From NCBI GenBank assembly GCA_963658575.1, contig CAVKQB010000025.1, forward strand, positions 1 to 28,509: a stretch of 28,509 nt of DNA. The letters run 5' to 3'. Below are positions 1 through 8,537 of the stretch, one piece after another. A program made the translations under genes and the position numbers. Below the pieces are notes generated by a model. It worked only from the letters and a program-made list of their open reading frames with translations, did no database searches and was not told where the DNA came from. Origin of the DNA: W0P28-013 sp963658575 (GTDB lineage: Bacteria > Bacteroidota > Bacteroidia > Bacteroidales > Paludibacteraceae). Within the stretch, counting starts at the first letter, position 1, and every line of letters starts with the position of its first letter.

Positions 1-178
1 TTTGGTTATTTGGTTATTTGGTTATTTGGTTATTTGGTTATTTGGTTATTTGGTTTAATCCGTCAATTTGTAAATCCGTCAATTTTTCATTGTCAATTAT
101 CAATTAAAAACATTCCTCACTACTCACTACTCACTACTCACTACTCACTACTCACTACTCACTACTCACTGCTCACTA
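1..178. repeat. Intergenic satellite tract downstream of ftsW
   Basis: Three blocks lie in a row. Positions 1-48 hold six perfect copies of the 8-mer TTTGGTTA, followed by TTTGGTTT, and the array is cut by the window edge. Positions 60-110 hold the words CCGTCAATTT and TCAATTATCAATTAAAAAC. Positions 116-178 hold nine copies of the 7-mer CTCACTA, one of them CTCACTG. The last CTCACTA copy (172-178) contains the ftsW stop codon, read as TAG on the minus strand. The same three words recur in the same order at 20010-20160, so this is one of several copies of a modular tract. No coding potential is evident beyond low-complexity translation. Confidence 0.93.
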
Positions 179-1429
179 AGTTTCCGCTTGTTCGTCGACG
201 GGCAGCAGGTCGGCTTGTGCCTCTTGGTTGGCCGAGGCGTAGCACGTTACGTTGAGCAGCAGCCCGAAATAGATGCTTGTAACCAAAATAGAACTACCGC
301 CGCGCGTGATGAGCGGCAACGGTTGCCCCGTAACAGGAATGAGTTGCACGCAAACCGCCATGTGAACCAACGCCTGCAGCACGACCATCAGTGCGACGCC
401 TATCACCAGCACGGCGGGATAGATGGTGGTGGATTTGTAGGCCACCCGACCGGCGCGGAAAAGCAGCACCAAATAGATGGCAATGACCGACAATCCGCCC
501 AAAATGGAGCCAAGTTCTTCGACGATAATCGAGAATACAAAATCGCTGTAGGCCTGCGGCAACTTGTTGCGCACCTCGCTGCTGCCTGGCAAATGCGGCA
601 AAAATCCGCCGCGCGCGATGGCAATTTGTCCGTAAACAGGTTGGCGCGTAACATCGTTGATGACATACTCCGACTGTTTTTCGTCGGAGAAGCGTTCGAT
701 GCGGTTGCGCCATGTGTAGGTGCGTCCGAACAGCCGGTAGTAGCCCGCTTCGACCACGTTCATATCGGTGCGTGCGCGCCCTGTCTGTTCGTCGATGAAA
801 TGATCTTGCGGCACAATCCACGCCAGCAGCAACACCAAGACGACTGCCGCCAGCACGCAACTGCACATGCCAATGACACGTTTGGCTGCGATGCCGCCGC
901 AAAAGAGCATCGCCACGATGACGGTAAAGAGCAACGCCGCCGTCGAAAGGTTGCCCGGAAAGATGAGTCCGCACGTCAGCAAGATGGCCGCAGCGAACCA
1001 CTTGAAGTATTTCTCCTCGAAATCGGGTTTGTTGGGATTTTTGGCGCGCGCCACCCAATCGGCCGTCGAGACAATCAGACCGAGTTTGGCGAACTCCGAC
1101 GGCTGCAAGCCAAACGCCCAACGCGCTGCGCCATTGATGCTGCTAGAGCCGACAAACGTATAGAACAGCAAGATGACCGAACCAATCCAGACAGCCCAGC
1201 CAACCATGCGAATATGGCGATAATTGACCGACAGAAGTGCCACCATCGCCACGAATCCGAGTGCCAAATGGGCAGCATGCTTCAACAGCGGTTCGGCGGT
1301 AGACGAAGCCCGCGCCACAAAAAAACTTTGCGCGCTAAAGCCCTCGACCAGCGAGATGGCCACCAGCAAACCATACAACGCCCAGATGACGCGGTCGCCC
1401 TTGAGTTGATGTCTCAGAAATTCGTCCAA
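176..1429 (-). CDS. ftsW: Septal peptidoglycan glycosyltransferase FtsW (SEDS family)
   Basis: FtsW is the polytopic SEDS glycosyltransferase that polymerises lipid II at the division septum together with the class B penicillin-binding protein FtsI. The 417-residue protein has about ten hydrophobic segments and the family hallmark GLQPSEFAKL around residue 107, plus the C-terminal ITRGGSS segment. It is the last complete gene of the dcw cluster here, after murD, as expected in Bacteroidales. The start is TTG: there is no in-frame ATG before residue 60, and the reading MDEFLRHQLKGDRVIW agrees with the usual short N-terminus before the first helix. A GTGTGAAA array begins about 15 bases upstream of this start, and the stop codon lies inside a CTCACTA array. 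RodA is the alternative for the family; the neighbours favour FtsW. Confidence 0.95.
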   Translation of the reverse strand: MDEFLRHQLKGDRVIWALYGLLVAISLVEGFSAQSFFVARASSTAEPLLKHAAHLALGFVAMVALLSVNYRHIRMVGWAVWIGSVILLFYTFVGSSSINGAARWAFGLQPSEFAKLGLIVSTADWVARAKNPNKPDFEEKYFKWFAAAILLTCGLIFPGNLSTAALLFTVIVAMLFCGGIAAKRVIGMCSCVLAAVVLVLLLAWIVPQDHFIDEQTGRARTDMNVVEAGYYRLFGRTYTWRNRIERFSDEKQSEYVINDVTRQPVYGQIAIARGGFLPHLPGSSEVRNKLPQAYSDFVFSIIVEELGSILGGLSVIAIYLVLLFRAGRVAYKSTTIYPAVLVIGVALMVVLQALVHMAVCVQLIPVTGQPLPLITRGGSSILVTSIYFGLLLNVTCYASANQEAQADLLPVDEQAET

Positions 1430-1443
1430 ATTAGTATGAATCA

Positions 1444-1690
1444 GTGTGAAAGTGTGAAAGTGTGAAAGTGTGAAAGTGTGAAAGTGTGAAAGTTAGAAAG
1501 TTAGAAAGTTTATAAAATCTATAAAGTGAAAAGTGTATAAAGTTATTGGGGATTTGCGGATTTGGTTATTTGGTTATTTGAAAATTGATTAAATAATTGG
1601 AAATTAGATAATTGAATAATTAAAATGTCTTTGCTCTTTGCTCTATATTCTTTGTTCTCTCACCTCTCACCTATAACCTATAACCTTTTT
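1444..1690. repeat. Composite satellite filling the ftsW-murD spacer
   Basis: In plus-strand order: six GTGTGAAA units (1444-1491), two GTTAGAAA units (1492-1507), TATAAAGT-type words (1510-1545), GGATTTGGTTATTTGGTTA (about 1558-1575), an AT-rich block starting AATTGATTAAATAATTGG (1583-1625), CTTTGCTC words (1627-1646), and CTCACCT/ATAACC words (1661-1690). Together they occupy practically the whole spacer between two genes of one operon. Positions 1583-1644 match 9577-9638 with a single mismatch. Confidence 0.93.
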
Positions 1691-3034
1691 TTACAATTTT
1701 CGGACGGCAGCTTTGAATTGTTCGCCACGGTCTTCGTAGTTTTTGAACAGGTCGAAACTTGCGCAGCAGGGCGAAAGCAGCACGGTATCGCCTTCGTGTG
1801 CCACTTCGTAGGCTTTGCGCACGCATTCGTCCATCGATTTCACCTCGTACATGGGGCAGGTGCAGTGGTCTTGCCAAAAATCGAACAGTTTTTTGTTGTC
1901 CACACCCAAAAAGATGAGCGTACGCACCTTTTCGCGCACCAAAAGTTCTATTTCGGAGTAATCGTTGCCTTTGTCGGTGCCGCCAAGAATGAGCACAGTA
2001 GGCGTTTTCATGCTTTGCAGCGCATACCAGCACGAATTGACGTTGGTGGCTTTCGAGTCGTTGATGTAGCGCACGCCGCGCACCGAAGCCACATACTCCA
2101 AACGATGTTCGACGCCTTGAAACTCGGCCAGCGACTTGCGGATAGTCTCTTTGCGGATATGCACCAACTGCGCCGCCAAGCCAGCCGCCATCGAATTGTA
2201 GACGTTGTGCGTGCCGCGCAGTGCCAATTCGTCGGCGGGCATTGTCAGGTCGTTGTCGTGTTCGGGCGACTTGATATTCAGGTCGTTATCTTCGATAAAC
2301 GCCCACATGGCATCGGTTTTGCCGAGTGCGAACGGTAGCAGTTTCGCCTTGATGTCGCGTTTTTCGAGTTCGGCTTTCAGCACGGGGTCGTCGTTCCAAT
2401 AGATGAAGGCATCTTCGGGCGTTTGGTTCTGCAAGATGCGGAATTTCGCGTCGATGTAATTTTGGAATTTGTGGTCGTAGCGGTCGAGATGGTCGGGTGT
2501 AATGTTCAGAATAACAGAGACATCGGCCTTGAAATCGTACATGCCATCGAGTTGGAACGAGCTGAGTTCGAGCACATAGAAATCGTAGTCGCATTCGGCC
2601 ACCTGCCAAGCGAAACTTTTGCCCACATTGCCGGCCAAGCCCACGTTCAGCCCTTCGTTTTTCAAGATGAAATAGGTGAGCATCGTGGTGGTTGTCTTGC
2701 CGTTCGAGCCTGTGATACAGATTTTTTTGGCGTTGGTGTAGCGCGCGGCAAACTCTATTTCGGAGATGATGGGCGTGCCCTGTTGGCGCAATGCGCGTAC
2801 CATCGGTGCCGTTTCGGGAATGCCCGGACTTTTCACCACCTCGTCGGCGTTGAGAATCAGCGCATCGGTATGTCCGTTTTCTTCGTAGGGCAGACTGCGC
2901 CGGTCGAGTTCGGCCTTGTATTCGGGTTTCAGTGCGCTTTTGTCGGACAGAAACACGTCGTAGCCCTGTTTTTTGGCCAATATGGCCGTGCCAACGCCGC
3001 TTTCGCCGCCTCCAAGAATTACTAAACGTTTCAT
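1691..3034 (-). CDS. murD: UDP-N-acetylmuramoyl-L-alanine--D-glutamate ligase MurD
   Basis: MurD is the cytoplasmic ATP-dependent ligase that adds D-glutamate to UDP-MurNAc-L-Ala, the second amino acid of the peptidoglycan stem. The 447-residue protein begins with a Rossmann-like N-domain (VILGGGESGVG, residues 4-14). It has the Mur ligase P-loop GSNGKTTT at 109-116, the ITPDHLDRY motif in the central domain, and the C-domain signature NDSKATN. Length is normal for the family. The ATG start at 3034 is the only reasonable one, since the N-terminal fold begins at residue 3. It lies between mraY and ftsW in the usual dcw order, with long repeat-rich spacers on both sides. Confidence 0.97.
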   Translation of the reverse strand: MKRLVILGGGESGVGTAILAKKQGYDVFLSDKSALKPEYKAELDRRSLPYEENGHTDALILNADEVVKSPGIPETAPMVRALRQQGTPIISEIEFAARYTNAKKICITGSNGKTTTTMLTYFILKNEGLNVGLAGNVGKSFAWQVAECDYDFYVLELSSFQLDGMYDFKADVSVILNITPDHLDRYDHKFQNYIDAKFRILQNQTPEDAFIYWNDDPVLKAELEKRDIKAKLLPFALGKTDAMWAFIEDNDLNIKSPEHDNDLTMPADELALRGTHNVYNSMAAGLAAQLVHIRKETIRKSLAEFQGVEHRLEYVASVRGVRYINDSKATNVNSCWYALQSMKTPTVLILGGTDKGNDYSEIELLVREKVRTLIFLGVDNKKLFDFWQDHCTCPMYEVKSMDECVRKAYEVAHEGDTVLLSPCCASFDLFKNYEDRGEQFKAAVRKL

Positions 3035-3170
3035 AGTTATGTTGTTTTTCTAAATTTCTATGTTGATTGATTCAATGCATCAATAAAAATCGGTGTGCCA
3101 AAATAATTTTCAAATTTTCAAACAATTAAATAATTGTAAATTAAATAATTAAACAATTGGACGATTGGAT
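3035..3170. other. AT-rich murD-mraY spacer with degenerate repeat words
   Basis: This 136-base spacer inside the operon holds no gene. Positions 3105-3165 are made of AATTATTTAA / AACAATTAAATAATTG-type words, similar in style to the AT-rich block at 1583-1625. They run up to the mraY stop codon (TAA, 3173-3171). I find no clear promoter of the TAnnTTTG type on the minus strand. Confidence 0.6.
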
Positions 3171-4451
3171 TTACCTGATTTTCAGTGTCAAAATAGTCAG
3201 TGCGGCCAAGATGATGGTTACAATCCAGAAGCGCACGGTGATTTTTGTTTCGTGATGCAGTTCGCTCGAACCTTTGAAACGGACGGTGCTGGTCGGGTCG
3301 GAGCGCAAAACCTGTTCCATCGACGTGCGGAAATGGTCGTGAATGGGCGTGCGTTTCCAGAGGCGTTTGTGCGCGCCACGTTTCTTGTTGAAGGCGTAGT
3401 AGTTGCGCTGCAAGATGACCGAAAGGCTTTCGACCAAAAACACGCCGCACAAAATGGGCAGTAGCCACTCTTTGTGAATGATGACCGCCGACACAGCGAT
3501 GATGCCGCCGATAGTCAGGCTGCCCGTGTCGCCCATGAAAATCTGTGCCGGATAGGAGTTGTACCACAGAAATCCGACCAGCGCGCCCACAAATGCGCTG
3601 AGAAAGACCACAAGTTCCTCACTACCAGGAATATACATCACATCGAAATAGTCAGCCCAGACGTAACTGCCCGAAATGTAGGCCAGCACTATCAATGCCG
3701 CGCCGATGATGGCCGAATTGCCGGCCGCCATGCCGTCCATGCCGTCGTTCAGGTTGGCACCATTGGAGACGGCAGCCACCACCACCACGGTAAGCAGCAC
3801 GAAAAACGCCCAGCCCGCCCAATACTTCATCGGTTCGCCCAAAAAGTCGAACATATCGGCGTAGTTGAAATTGTGGTTTTTGAAAAACGGTACAGTCGTG
3901 CGCGTCGATTTCACGTCGGGCGTTTTATAGACCACCTCCACATTGTTTTCGATGCGCGTTTCGACGCGTTCGTTCATCACCGTGGCAGGGCAAAAGCGCA
4001 ATGTCAAGCCCACAATCAAGCCCAGAGTTACCTGCCCCGCTATTTTCCACCAACCATTGAGGCCGTCCTTGTTTTTGCGGAAAGTTTTGATGTAGTCGTC
4101 CACGAAACCGAGCGTGCCGAGCAGCAGCGTGGTGATAATCATCAGCACGAGATAGACATTGCTCAACTTGCCCACCAGCAGGCAGGGCAGCAATATGGCC
4201 ACAATCACCACGAGTCCGCCCATCGTCGGAACGCCTTTTTTCTGTGTATTGAATGGGTCGAGCCGTTCGTCGCGCTGCGTTTCGGAGATGTTGCGCCGCT
4301 TGAGCATAGCGATGAAATGGCGGCCGAACCAGATGGAGATGACAAGTGCCAAAATGGCCGCCACAACCGCCCTGAACGAGATGTATTGGAACACGCTCGC
4401 CCCTGGGAAATCGAATGTTTTGTCGAGATAGGAAAAGAGATAATACAACAT
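3171..4451 (-). CDS. mraY: Phospho-N-acetylmuramoyl-pentapeptide-transferase MraY
   Basis: MraY is the integral membrane enzyme that transfers phospho-MurNAc-pentapeptide from UDP to undecaprenyl phosphate, giving lipid I. The 426-residue protein shows GVPTMGG (73-79), the catalytic aspartates in GFVDDY (115-120), LNDGMDG (234-240), and MGDTGSL. It also has PIHDHF where E. coli has the triple-histidine PIHHH motif. It is about 65 residues longer than E. coli MraY, mainly from an insertion around residues 155-210 (after LRFCPATV), which I recall as typical of Bacteroidetes MraY. The start is ATG at 4451. It lies between murE and murD. Confidence 0.97.
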   Translation of the reverse strand: MLYYLFSYLDKTFDFPGASVFQYISFRAVVAAILALVISIWFGRHFIAMLKRRNISETQRDERLDPFNTQKKGVPTMGGLVVIVAILLPCLLVGKLSNVYLVLMIITTLLLGTLGFVDDYIKTFRKNKDGLNGWWKIAGQVTLGLIVGLTLRFCPATVMNERVETRIENNVEVVYKTPDVKSTRTTVPFFKNHNFNYADMFDFLGEPMKYWAGWAFFVLLTVVVVAAVSNGANLNDGMDGMAAGNSAIIGAALIVLAYISGSYVWADYFDVMYIPGSEELVVFLSAFVGALVGFLWYNSYPAQIFMGDTGSLTIGGIIAVSAVIIHKEWLLPILCGVFLVESLSVILQRNYYAFNKKRGAHKRLWKRTPIHDHFRTSMEQVLRSDPTSTVRFKGSSELHHETKITVRFWIVTIILAALTILTLKIR

Positions 4452-4609
4452 GATTGATTGAAAGTTTTTGATTGATTGTTTGGTTGCGCTGCGCGCGTTC
4501 CTAAGTTTCTGTGGATTTGGTTATTTGAAGATTTGAAAATTTGAAGATTAAGGCGTTTCAGTTATCGCAATCTGAAATCTGAAATCCGTCAATTTGTCAA
4601 TTTGTCAAT
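4452..4609. repeat. Repeat-rich mraY-murE spacer, extending into murE
   Basis: Contents in order: GATTGATTG words next to the mraY start; a GC-rich GCGCTGCGCGCG word followed by TTCCTAAGTTTCTG (4488-4510); a GGATTTGGTTATTTG word; a 26-base block (4524-4549) identical to 28305-28330; ATCTGAAATCTGAAATC (about 4570-4586); and GTCAATTT in 2.75 copies (4588-4609). The last array covers the murE stop codon and its final codons. The same words occur in other spacers of the window. Confidence 0.88.
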
Positions 4610-6046
4610 AAAGTTTGCTTTTATTTCTTCCTTGTCGTCGAAATGGTGCTTTACGCCTTTGATTATCTGGTAGTCTTCGTGTCCTTTGCCGGCCACGAGC
4701 AGCACGTCGCCAGCCTGTGCCAGTGCGCAAGCCGTTTTTATTGCTTCGCGGCGGTCGGCCACCACAAGCGTGCGGCGGCGTTGGTCGGCATCGAGTCCAG
4801 CCAGCATATCGTCGAGAATGGTTTGCGGCTCTTCGTCGCGCGGATTGTCGCTGGTGAGTATCGTGCGTGTGCTGGCGTTCACGGCTTCGCGTGCCATCAT
4901 CGGACGTTTGCCTTTGTCGCGGTTGCCGCCGCAGCCCACCACGGTAATCAGATTGCCCCGACCGCCGCGGATATCGTTGATAGTGGCAAGCACGTTGGCA
5001 AGCGCATCGGGCGTGTGTGCATAATCGACAATGGCAGTCCAGCCCTGCGGCGCGCGCAATGCCTCGAAGCGGCCGTTCACGGCGTGGAGCGCACTGAGAT
5101 GGCGCAGCACCTCCTCTTCGGGATAGCCGAGCAGCACAGCGGCACCAAACACGGCGGTCAGATTGCTGGCGTTGAATCGCCCGACGAACGGCAGCGACAC
5201 TTCGTGTCCGTTCATATCGAGTAGCATACCGTCGAACGACATCTCCAAAATGCGTGTTTTGAAATCGGCCAGCGTGCGCAACGAGTACGTTTTTTTCGCT
5301 GCTGCGCTGTTTTGGAGCATCACAAGTCCGTTTTTATCGTCGGCGTTGGTCAGTGCAAACGCATCGGACGGCAAATCGTCGAAGAAGCGTTTTTTGGCTT
5401 TCAGATAATTTTCTACCGTTTTGTGGTAGTCCATGTGGTCGCGCGTGAGATTGGTGAAAATGCCGCCACGGAAGCGCAACCCAGCGATACGCCGTTGGTC
5501 GATGGCGTGTGAACTGCATTCCATGAAGGCATATTCGCAGCCGGCCGCCGCCATTTCGGCCAAAAGAGCGTTCAATTCGAGCGGATCGGGCGTGGTGTGC
5601 GTGGCAGCCACCGCCTTGTCGTCGATGTAGTTGCAAACGGTCGAGAGCAGCCCGACCTTGTAGCCCAATTGGCGGAAAAGTTGATAGAGCAACGTGGCGA
5701 TGGTGGTTTTGCCGTTGGTGCCAGTTACGCCAACCAGCGTCAGTTTGTGCGACGGGCGACCGTAGAAGTTCGAAGCCATCACGCCGAGTGCTTCGGCACT
5801 GTTTTCGACCTGCACATAGGCCACATCTGCCGCCTGTTTTTGCGGTAACGTTTCGCACACGATGGCGGCTGCGCCAAGTTCCACCGCTTTGTCGATAAAG
5901 TCGTGTCCATCGACTGCCGTGCCGCGCGTTGCGACAAACACATCGCCGTGCGCCACTTTGCGCGAATCGAAGCAAAGGTTGTTCACCGTCCGATGCGCCA
6001 CGCCGTTTTTCACAGCCACGCCCGACAACAAATCTACAAGTTCCAT
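4589..6046 (-). CDS. murE: UDP-MurNAc-L-alanyl-D-glutamate--2,6-diaminopimelate ligase MurE
   Basis: MurE is the cytoplasmic ATP-dependent ligase that adds the third stem-peptide residue. The GTNGKTT P-loop is at 109-115, HTTPDPLE follows, and the central domain carries TRDHMDYH. The DNPR motif at residues 400-403 is the known marker for meso-diaminopimelate rather than lysine as substrate. The 485-residue length is normal. I chose ATG 6046 (MELVDLLSG); a GTG at 6055 in the same frame would add three residues. The gene starts just after ftsI. The final residues (IDKLTN) and the TGA stop are encoded by GTCAATTT repeat units, so the extreme C-terminus looks repeat-derived and not conserved. Confidence 0.95.
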   Translation of the reverse strand: MELVDLLSGVAVKNGVAHRTVNNLCFDSRKVAHGDVFVATRGTAVDGHDFIDKAVELGAAAIVCETLPQKQAADVAYVQVENSAEALGVMASNFYGRPSHKLTLVGVTGTNGKTTIATLLYQLFRQLGYKVGLLSTVCNYIDDKAVAATHTTPDPLELNALLAEMAAAGCEYAFMECSSHAIDQRRIAGLRFRGGIFTNLTRDHMDYHKTVENYLKAKKRFFDDLPSDAFALTNADDKNGLVMLQNSAAAKKTYSLRTLADFKTRILEMSFDGMLLDMNGHEVSLPFVGRFNASNLTAVFGAAVLLGYPEEEVLRHLSALHAVNGRFEALRAPQGWTAIVDYAHTPDALANVLATINDIRGGRGNLITVVGCGGNRDKGKRPMMAREAVNASTRTILTSDNPRDEEPQTILDDMLAGLDADQRRRTLVVADRREAIKTACALAQAGDVLLVAGKGHEDYQIIKGVKHHFDDKEEIKANFIDKLTN

Positions 6047-6067
6047 ATCATTCACGTTTTTTCAATG

Positions 6068-8155
6068 TCATTTCAGTTCGAGCAATATGGTATTGCCCTT
6101 TTGCGCCACGCTGCCAGCCGCAATCGACTGCCGCACCACGCGTCCGTTGCCGTACATATCGACATGCAAACCTGCGTTTTCGAGCAGATAGACGGCATCT
6201 TTTGCGCCCATGCCCACCACGTTTGGCACCAATCCAGGCTTCACGCTTATCGGTTTGAACTCGAAACTGTTTTGCCACTGCACATACGACCATGGTGCGG
6301 CGTTTTCGGCGTAGTCGAAATCGAGTTCATCGAACGTTTCGGCCAACGCCTCCGTGCTTCCCGATTTCACGGTTGGCACGTCGCCCACCACCAACTGTTC
6401 GGGCAGAGTGCGTTGCACGGTCTGCGCATAGATGCGTTCGGCTATCTTGCGCGCCACGGGGCCGCACATGGTGCCAGCATCGGCAGGTTCGATAGGTTTG
6501 CGCATCACCACGATGATGGAATAGAGCGGCTTTTCGGCGGGGAAATAGCCACAAAACGTTATTTGATGGCGGATAGGCCCGCGTTGCCAATACTCCACCT
6601 GAGCGGTTCCTGTTTTGCCTGCCAACGCCACATGGCGCGAATTGGCATATTTGGCCGTGCCCTCGACCACAGTGGCACGCAACATCGCACGAATGTCGCG
6701 CAAGGTTTGCGACGAGCAGACTTTCGAGTTGATGGTTTCGGTTTTGAACCTTTCCAGCACACGGCCGTTGCGGCTTATGGCCTTCACCAAAAACGGTTTT
6801 ATGTATTTGCCGTCGTTGGCAATTGCATTGTAGAAAGCCAACGTGTAGATGGGCGGAATGCCCGTTTCGTAGCCAATCGCCATCCACGGCAGCGTCGTCT
6901 TCGACCATTTCACGTCCTTGTCGTTCGGGTGGCGCACGTTCGGTTTCGCGGCGTTCGGATAGTCCAAATTCATCGGTTTGCCGACACCCATTTTGTAGAG
7001 CGCATCTACAAATTCGCCGGGTTTGTCGTGGTAGTAGTCGTCTATCACACGCGACATGCCGATGTTCGACGATTTTGCCATCACTTCGGTCATGGTCAGC
7101 ACGCCGTTTTTGTGCGTGTCGGTCATTTTTCGACCATACATATTCCATACGCCTTCGCCTGTGTTTATCTTGTCGTCGGCTTTGACCACGCCATTTTCAA
7201 GTGCCACCATCATCGCCATGGTTTTGAACGTGGAGCCTGGTTCCGGACGCGAGGTGAACACCATATCGTCCGATTCGCTGTAACGACCATCGTCGCCGCG
7301 CGCCATATTCACACACGCCTTGATTTCGCCCGTATGCACGTCCATCAACGCCACGCAGCCCTGCTCGGGCGAATAGCGCAAGAGATATTCCATGAAAACG
7401 CTCTCGGCGATGTCCTGCATCTCGATGTCGATGGTGGTGATGATGTCGAGTCCGTCTTCGGGTTCGACTACCGACACATAGGCGGCGTAACTGCCCAAAT
7501 GCTGATACTGCGCCACGCCGGGCGTGCCGCGAAGCACCGAGTCGAACGCCAATTCCAGCCCACAGCGGCCGCCTTTTTCGGCCTGCCCGTAGATGTCGCC
7601 AATAGTGCGCGATGCCAGCGAGCCAAACGGTTTGATACGGCGCACATGTTTCTCGGTAATCAGGCCGCCACGCATCTGCCCCATACGAAAGAGCGGAAAC
7701 TGCGCAACCTCTTTCATATCGACATACGAGACGGCTTTCGGGTAAAGCGCGACTCGCCGCGATTTTGCGTTGTTTTGTTTGTATGCCGTCAGTATCATTT
7801 TTTTGTATTCCGCCGCCGAACGGTCGCCAAATTTATGCGACAGCCGCCACGCCAGCGAATCGATATTTTCATAGAGGCGTTTGCCTCCGTTTTGACACAA
7901 ATACTCGGTGCGCGTATCCATGTAGAGGCGATAGTAAGGCACCGTGCTAGCCATCAGTTTGCCGTCGCAGGCGTAGATGTTGCCACGCATGGCCGGCATC
8001 TCTTTTTCGGGTTTGATTTTGTCGAGTTTCATCAGTTCGGGCTTCCACACCGTCTGAATCAGAAACATGCGCACGACCACAGCCAGAAACGCTCCCACCA
8101 CCAAAATGAGAACGACAGCGAATCGCCACATGTTCAATTTGCTCGGATTTGCCAT
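6068..8155 (-). CDS. ftsI: Septal penicillin-binding protein FtsI (class B PBP, PBP3) with PASTA domain
   Basis: FtsI is the peptidoglycan DD-transpeptidase of the division septum, partner of FtsW. The 695-residue protein has one N-terminal membrane helix (about 11-31) and then a class B PBP dimerisation domain. The transpeptidase domain carries the catalytic tetrad STFK (308-311), SSN (362-364) and KTGTAQ (514-519). A single PASTA domain lies at about 636-695 (VPNVVGMGAKDAVYLLENAG). A C-terminal PASTA on the division PBP is usual in Bacteroidetes and absent in E. coli. The ATG start at 8155 comes 19 bases after the ftsL stop, so the genes are tightly coupled. Confidence 0.97.
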   Translation of the reverse strand: MANPSKLNMWRFAVVLILVVGAFLAVVVRMFLIQTVWKPELMKLDKIKPEKEMPAMRGNIYACDGKLMASTVPYYRLYMDTRTEYLCQNGGKRLYENIDSLAWRLSHKFGDRSAAEYKKMILTAYKQNNAKSRRVALYPKAVSYVDMKEVAQFPLFRMGQMRGGLITEKHVRRIKPFGSLASRTIGDIYGQAEKGGRCGLELAFDSVLRGTPGVAQYQHLGSYAAYVSVVEPEDGLDIITTIDIEMQDIAESVFMEYLLRYSPEQGCVALMDVHTGEIKACVNMARGDDGRYSESDDMVFTSRPEPGSTFKTMAMMVALENGVVKADDKINTGEGVWNMYGRKMTDTHKNGVLTMTEVMAKSSNIGMSRVIDDYYHDKPGEFVDALYKMGVGKPMNLDYPNAAKPNVRHPNDKDVKWSKTTLPWMAIGYETGIPPIYTLAFYNAIANDGKYIKPFLVKAISRNGRVLERFKTETINSKVCSSQTLRDIRAMLRATVVEGTAKYANSRHVALAGKTGTAQVEYWQRGPIRHQITFCGYFPAEKPLYSIIVVMRKPIEPADAGTMCGPVARKIAERIYAQTVQRTLPEQLVVGDVPTVKSGSTEALAETFDELDFDYAENAAPWSYVQWQNSFEFKPISVKPGLVPNVVGMGAKDAVYLLENAGLHVDMYGNGRVVRQSIAAGSVAQKGNTILLELK

Positions 8156-8174
8156 TGCATCATGCCTGCTGGCT

Positions 8175-8537
8175 CTACTCTATCACCACCGCCGGCTGCG
8201 ACGAGAGTTGTAGCGTACTGCCCTGCCCCTTCAATTTTTCTATCACATACGACTGTCGACTCATCTGCATCAACTCTTTCGATACGGAGAGCGACCTGTT
8301 TTTCACATCGTTCAACTCCTTTTTCAGCGACTCTATCTGGCGCAATTCCGCCTCGTGGGCAAAACGGTTGTAAACCAGCAACAGCGACAGCACCACCACC
8401 AGCACCACAAACGGTGTCTGACGGCGCAACGCCTCACGGTTCAACACATCGCCGCCGGCCACTTCGCGCCAATCGACGTGCGAGTGCCGTTCTTTGCGCC
8501 GCATAAGGCGTTCGCGTATTTTTGCTAACCACTTCAT
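8175..8537 (-). CDS. ftsL: FtsL-like division protein
   Basis: This 120-residue bitopic protein has a basic cytoplasmic N-terminus, one hydrophobic helix at about 41-57 (TPFVVLVVVLSLLLVYN), and a predicted coiled coil (about 60-98, RQIESLKKELNDVKNRS). Size, topology and position between rsmH and ftsI match FtsL, which joins FtsB/FtsQ to recruit and activate FtsWI. FtsL sequences are poorly conserved, so the call rests mainly on topology and synteny. The ATG start overlaps the rsmH stop by four bases (ATGA type), indicating translational coupling. Its long N-terminal tail (about 40 residues) resembles the Bacteroidetes proteins of this position. Confidence 0.88.
   Translation of the reverse strand: MKWLAKIRERLMRRKERHSHVDWREVAGGDVLNREALRRQTPFVVLVVVLSLLLVYNRFAHEAELRQIESLKKELNDVKNRSLSVSKELMQMSRQSYVIEKLKGQGSTLQLSSQPAVVIE

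Noticed and set aside
116..178. CRISPR array for the regularly spaced CTCACTA units
   Set aside because: Units are 7 bp, directly adjacent, with no spacers; no cas genes nearby.
10..255. Open frame over the TTTGGTTA array (MVIWLFGYLVIWLFG...)
   Set aside because: It is a translation of 8-bp tandem repeats and overlaps the 3' end of ftsW on the other strand; low complexity, no recognisable start context.
1625..2338. 237-codon plus-strand frame opposite murD
   Set aside because: Starts in CTTTGCTC repeats and runs antisense to murD; no family resemblance.
5903..8506. 867-codon open frame on the plus strand opposite ftsI
   Set aside because: It lies antisense to ftsI with its complete set of PBP motifs; the histidine/arginine-rich translation is typical of shadow frames in this moderately GC-rich genome.
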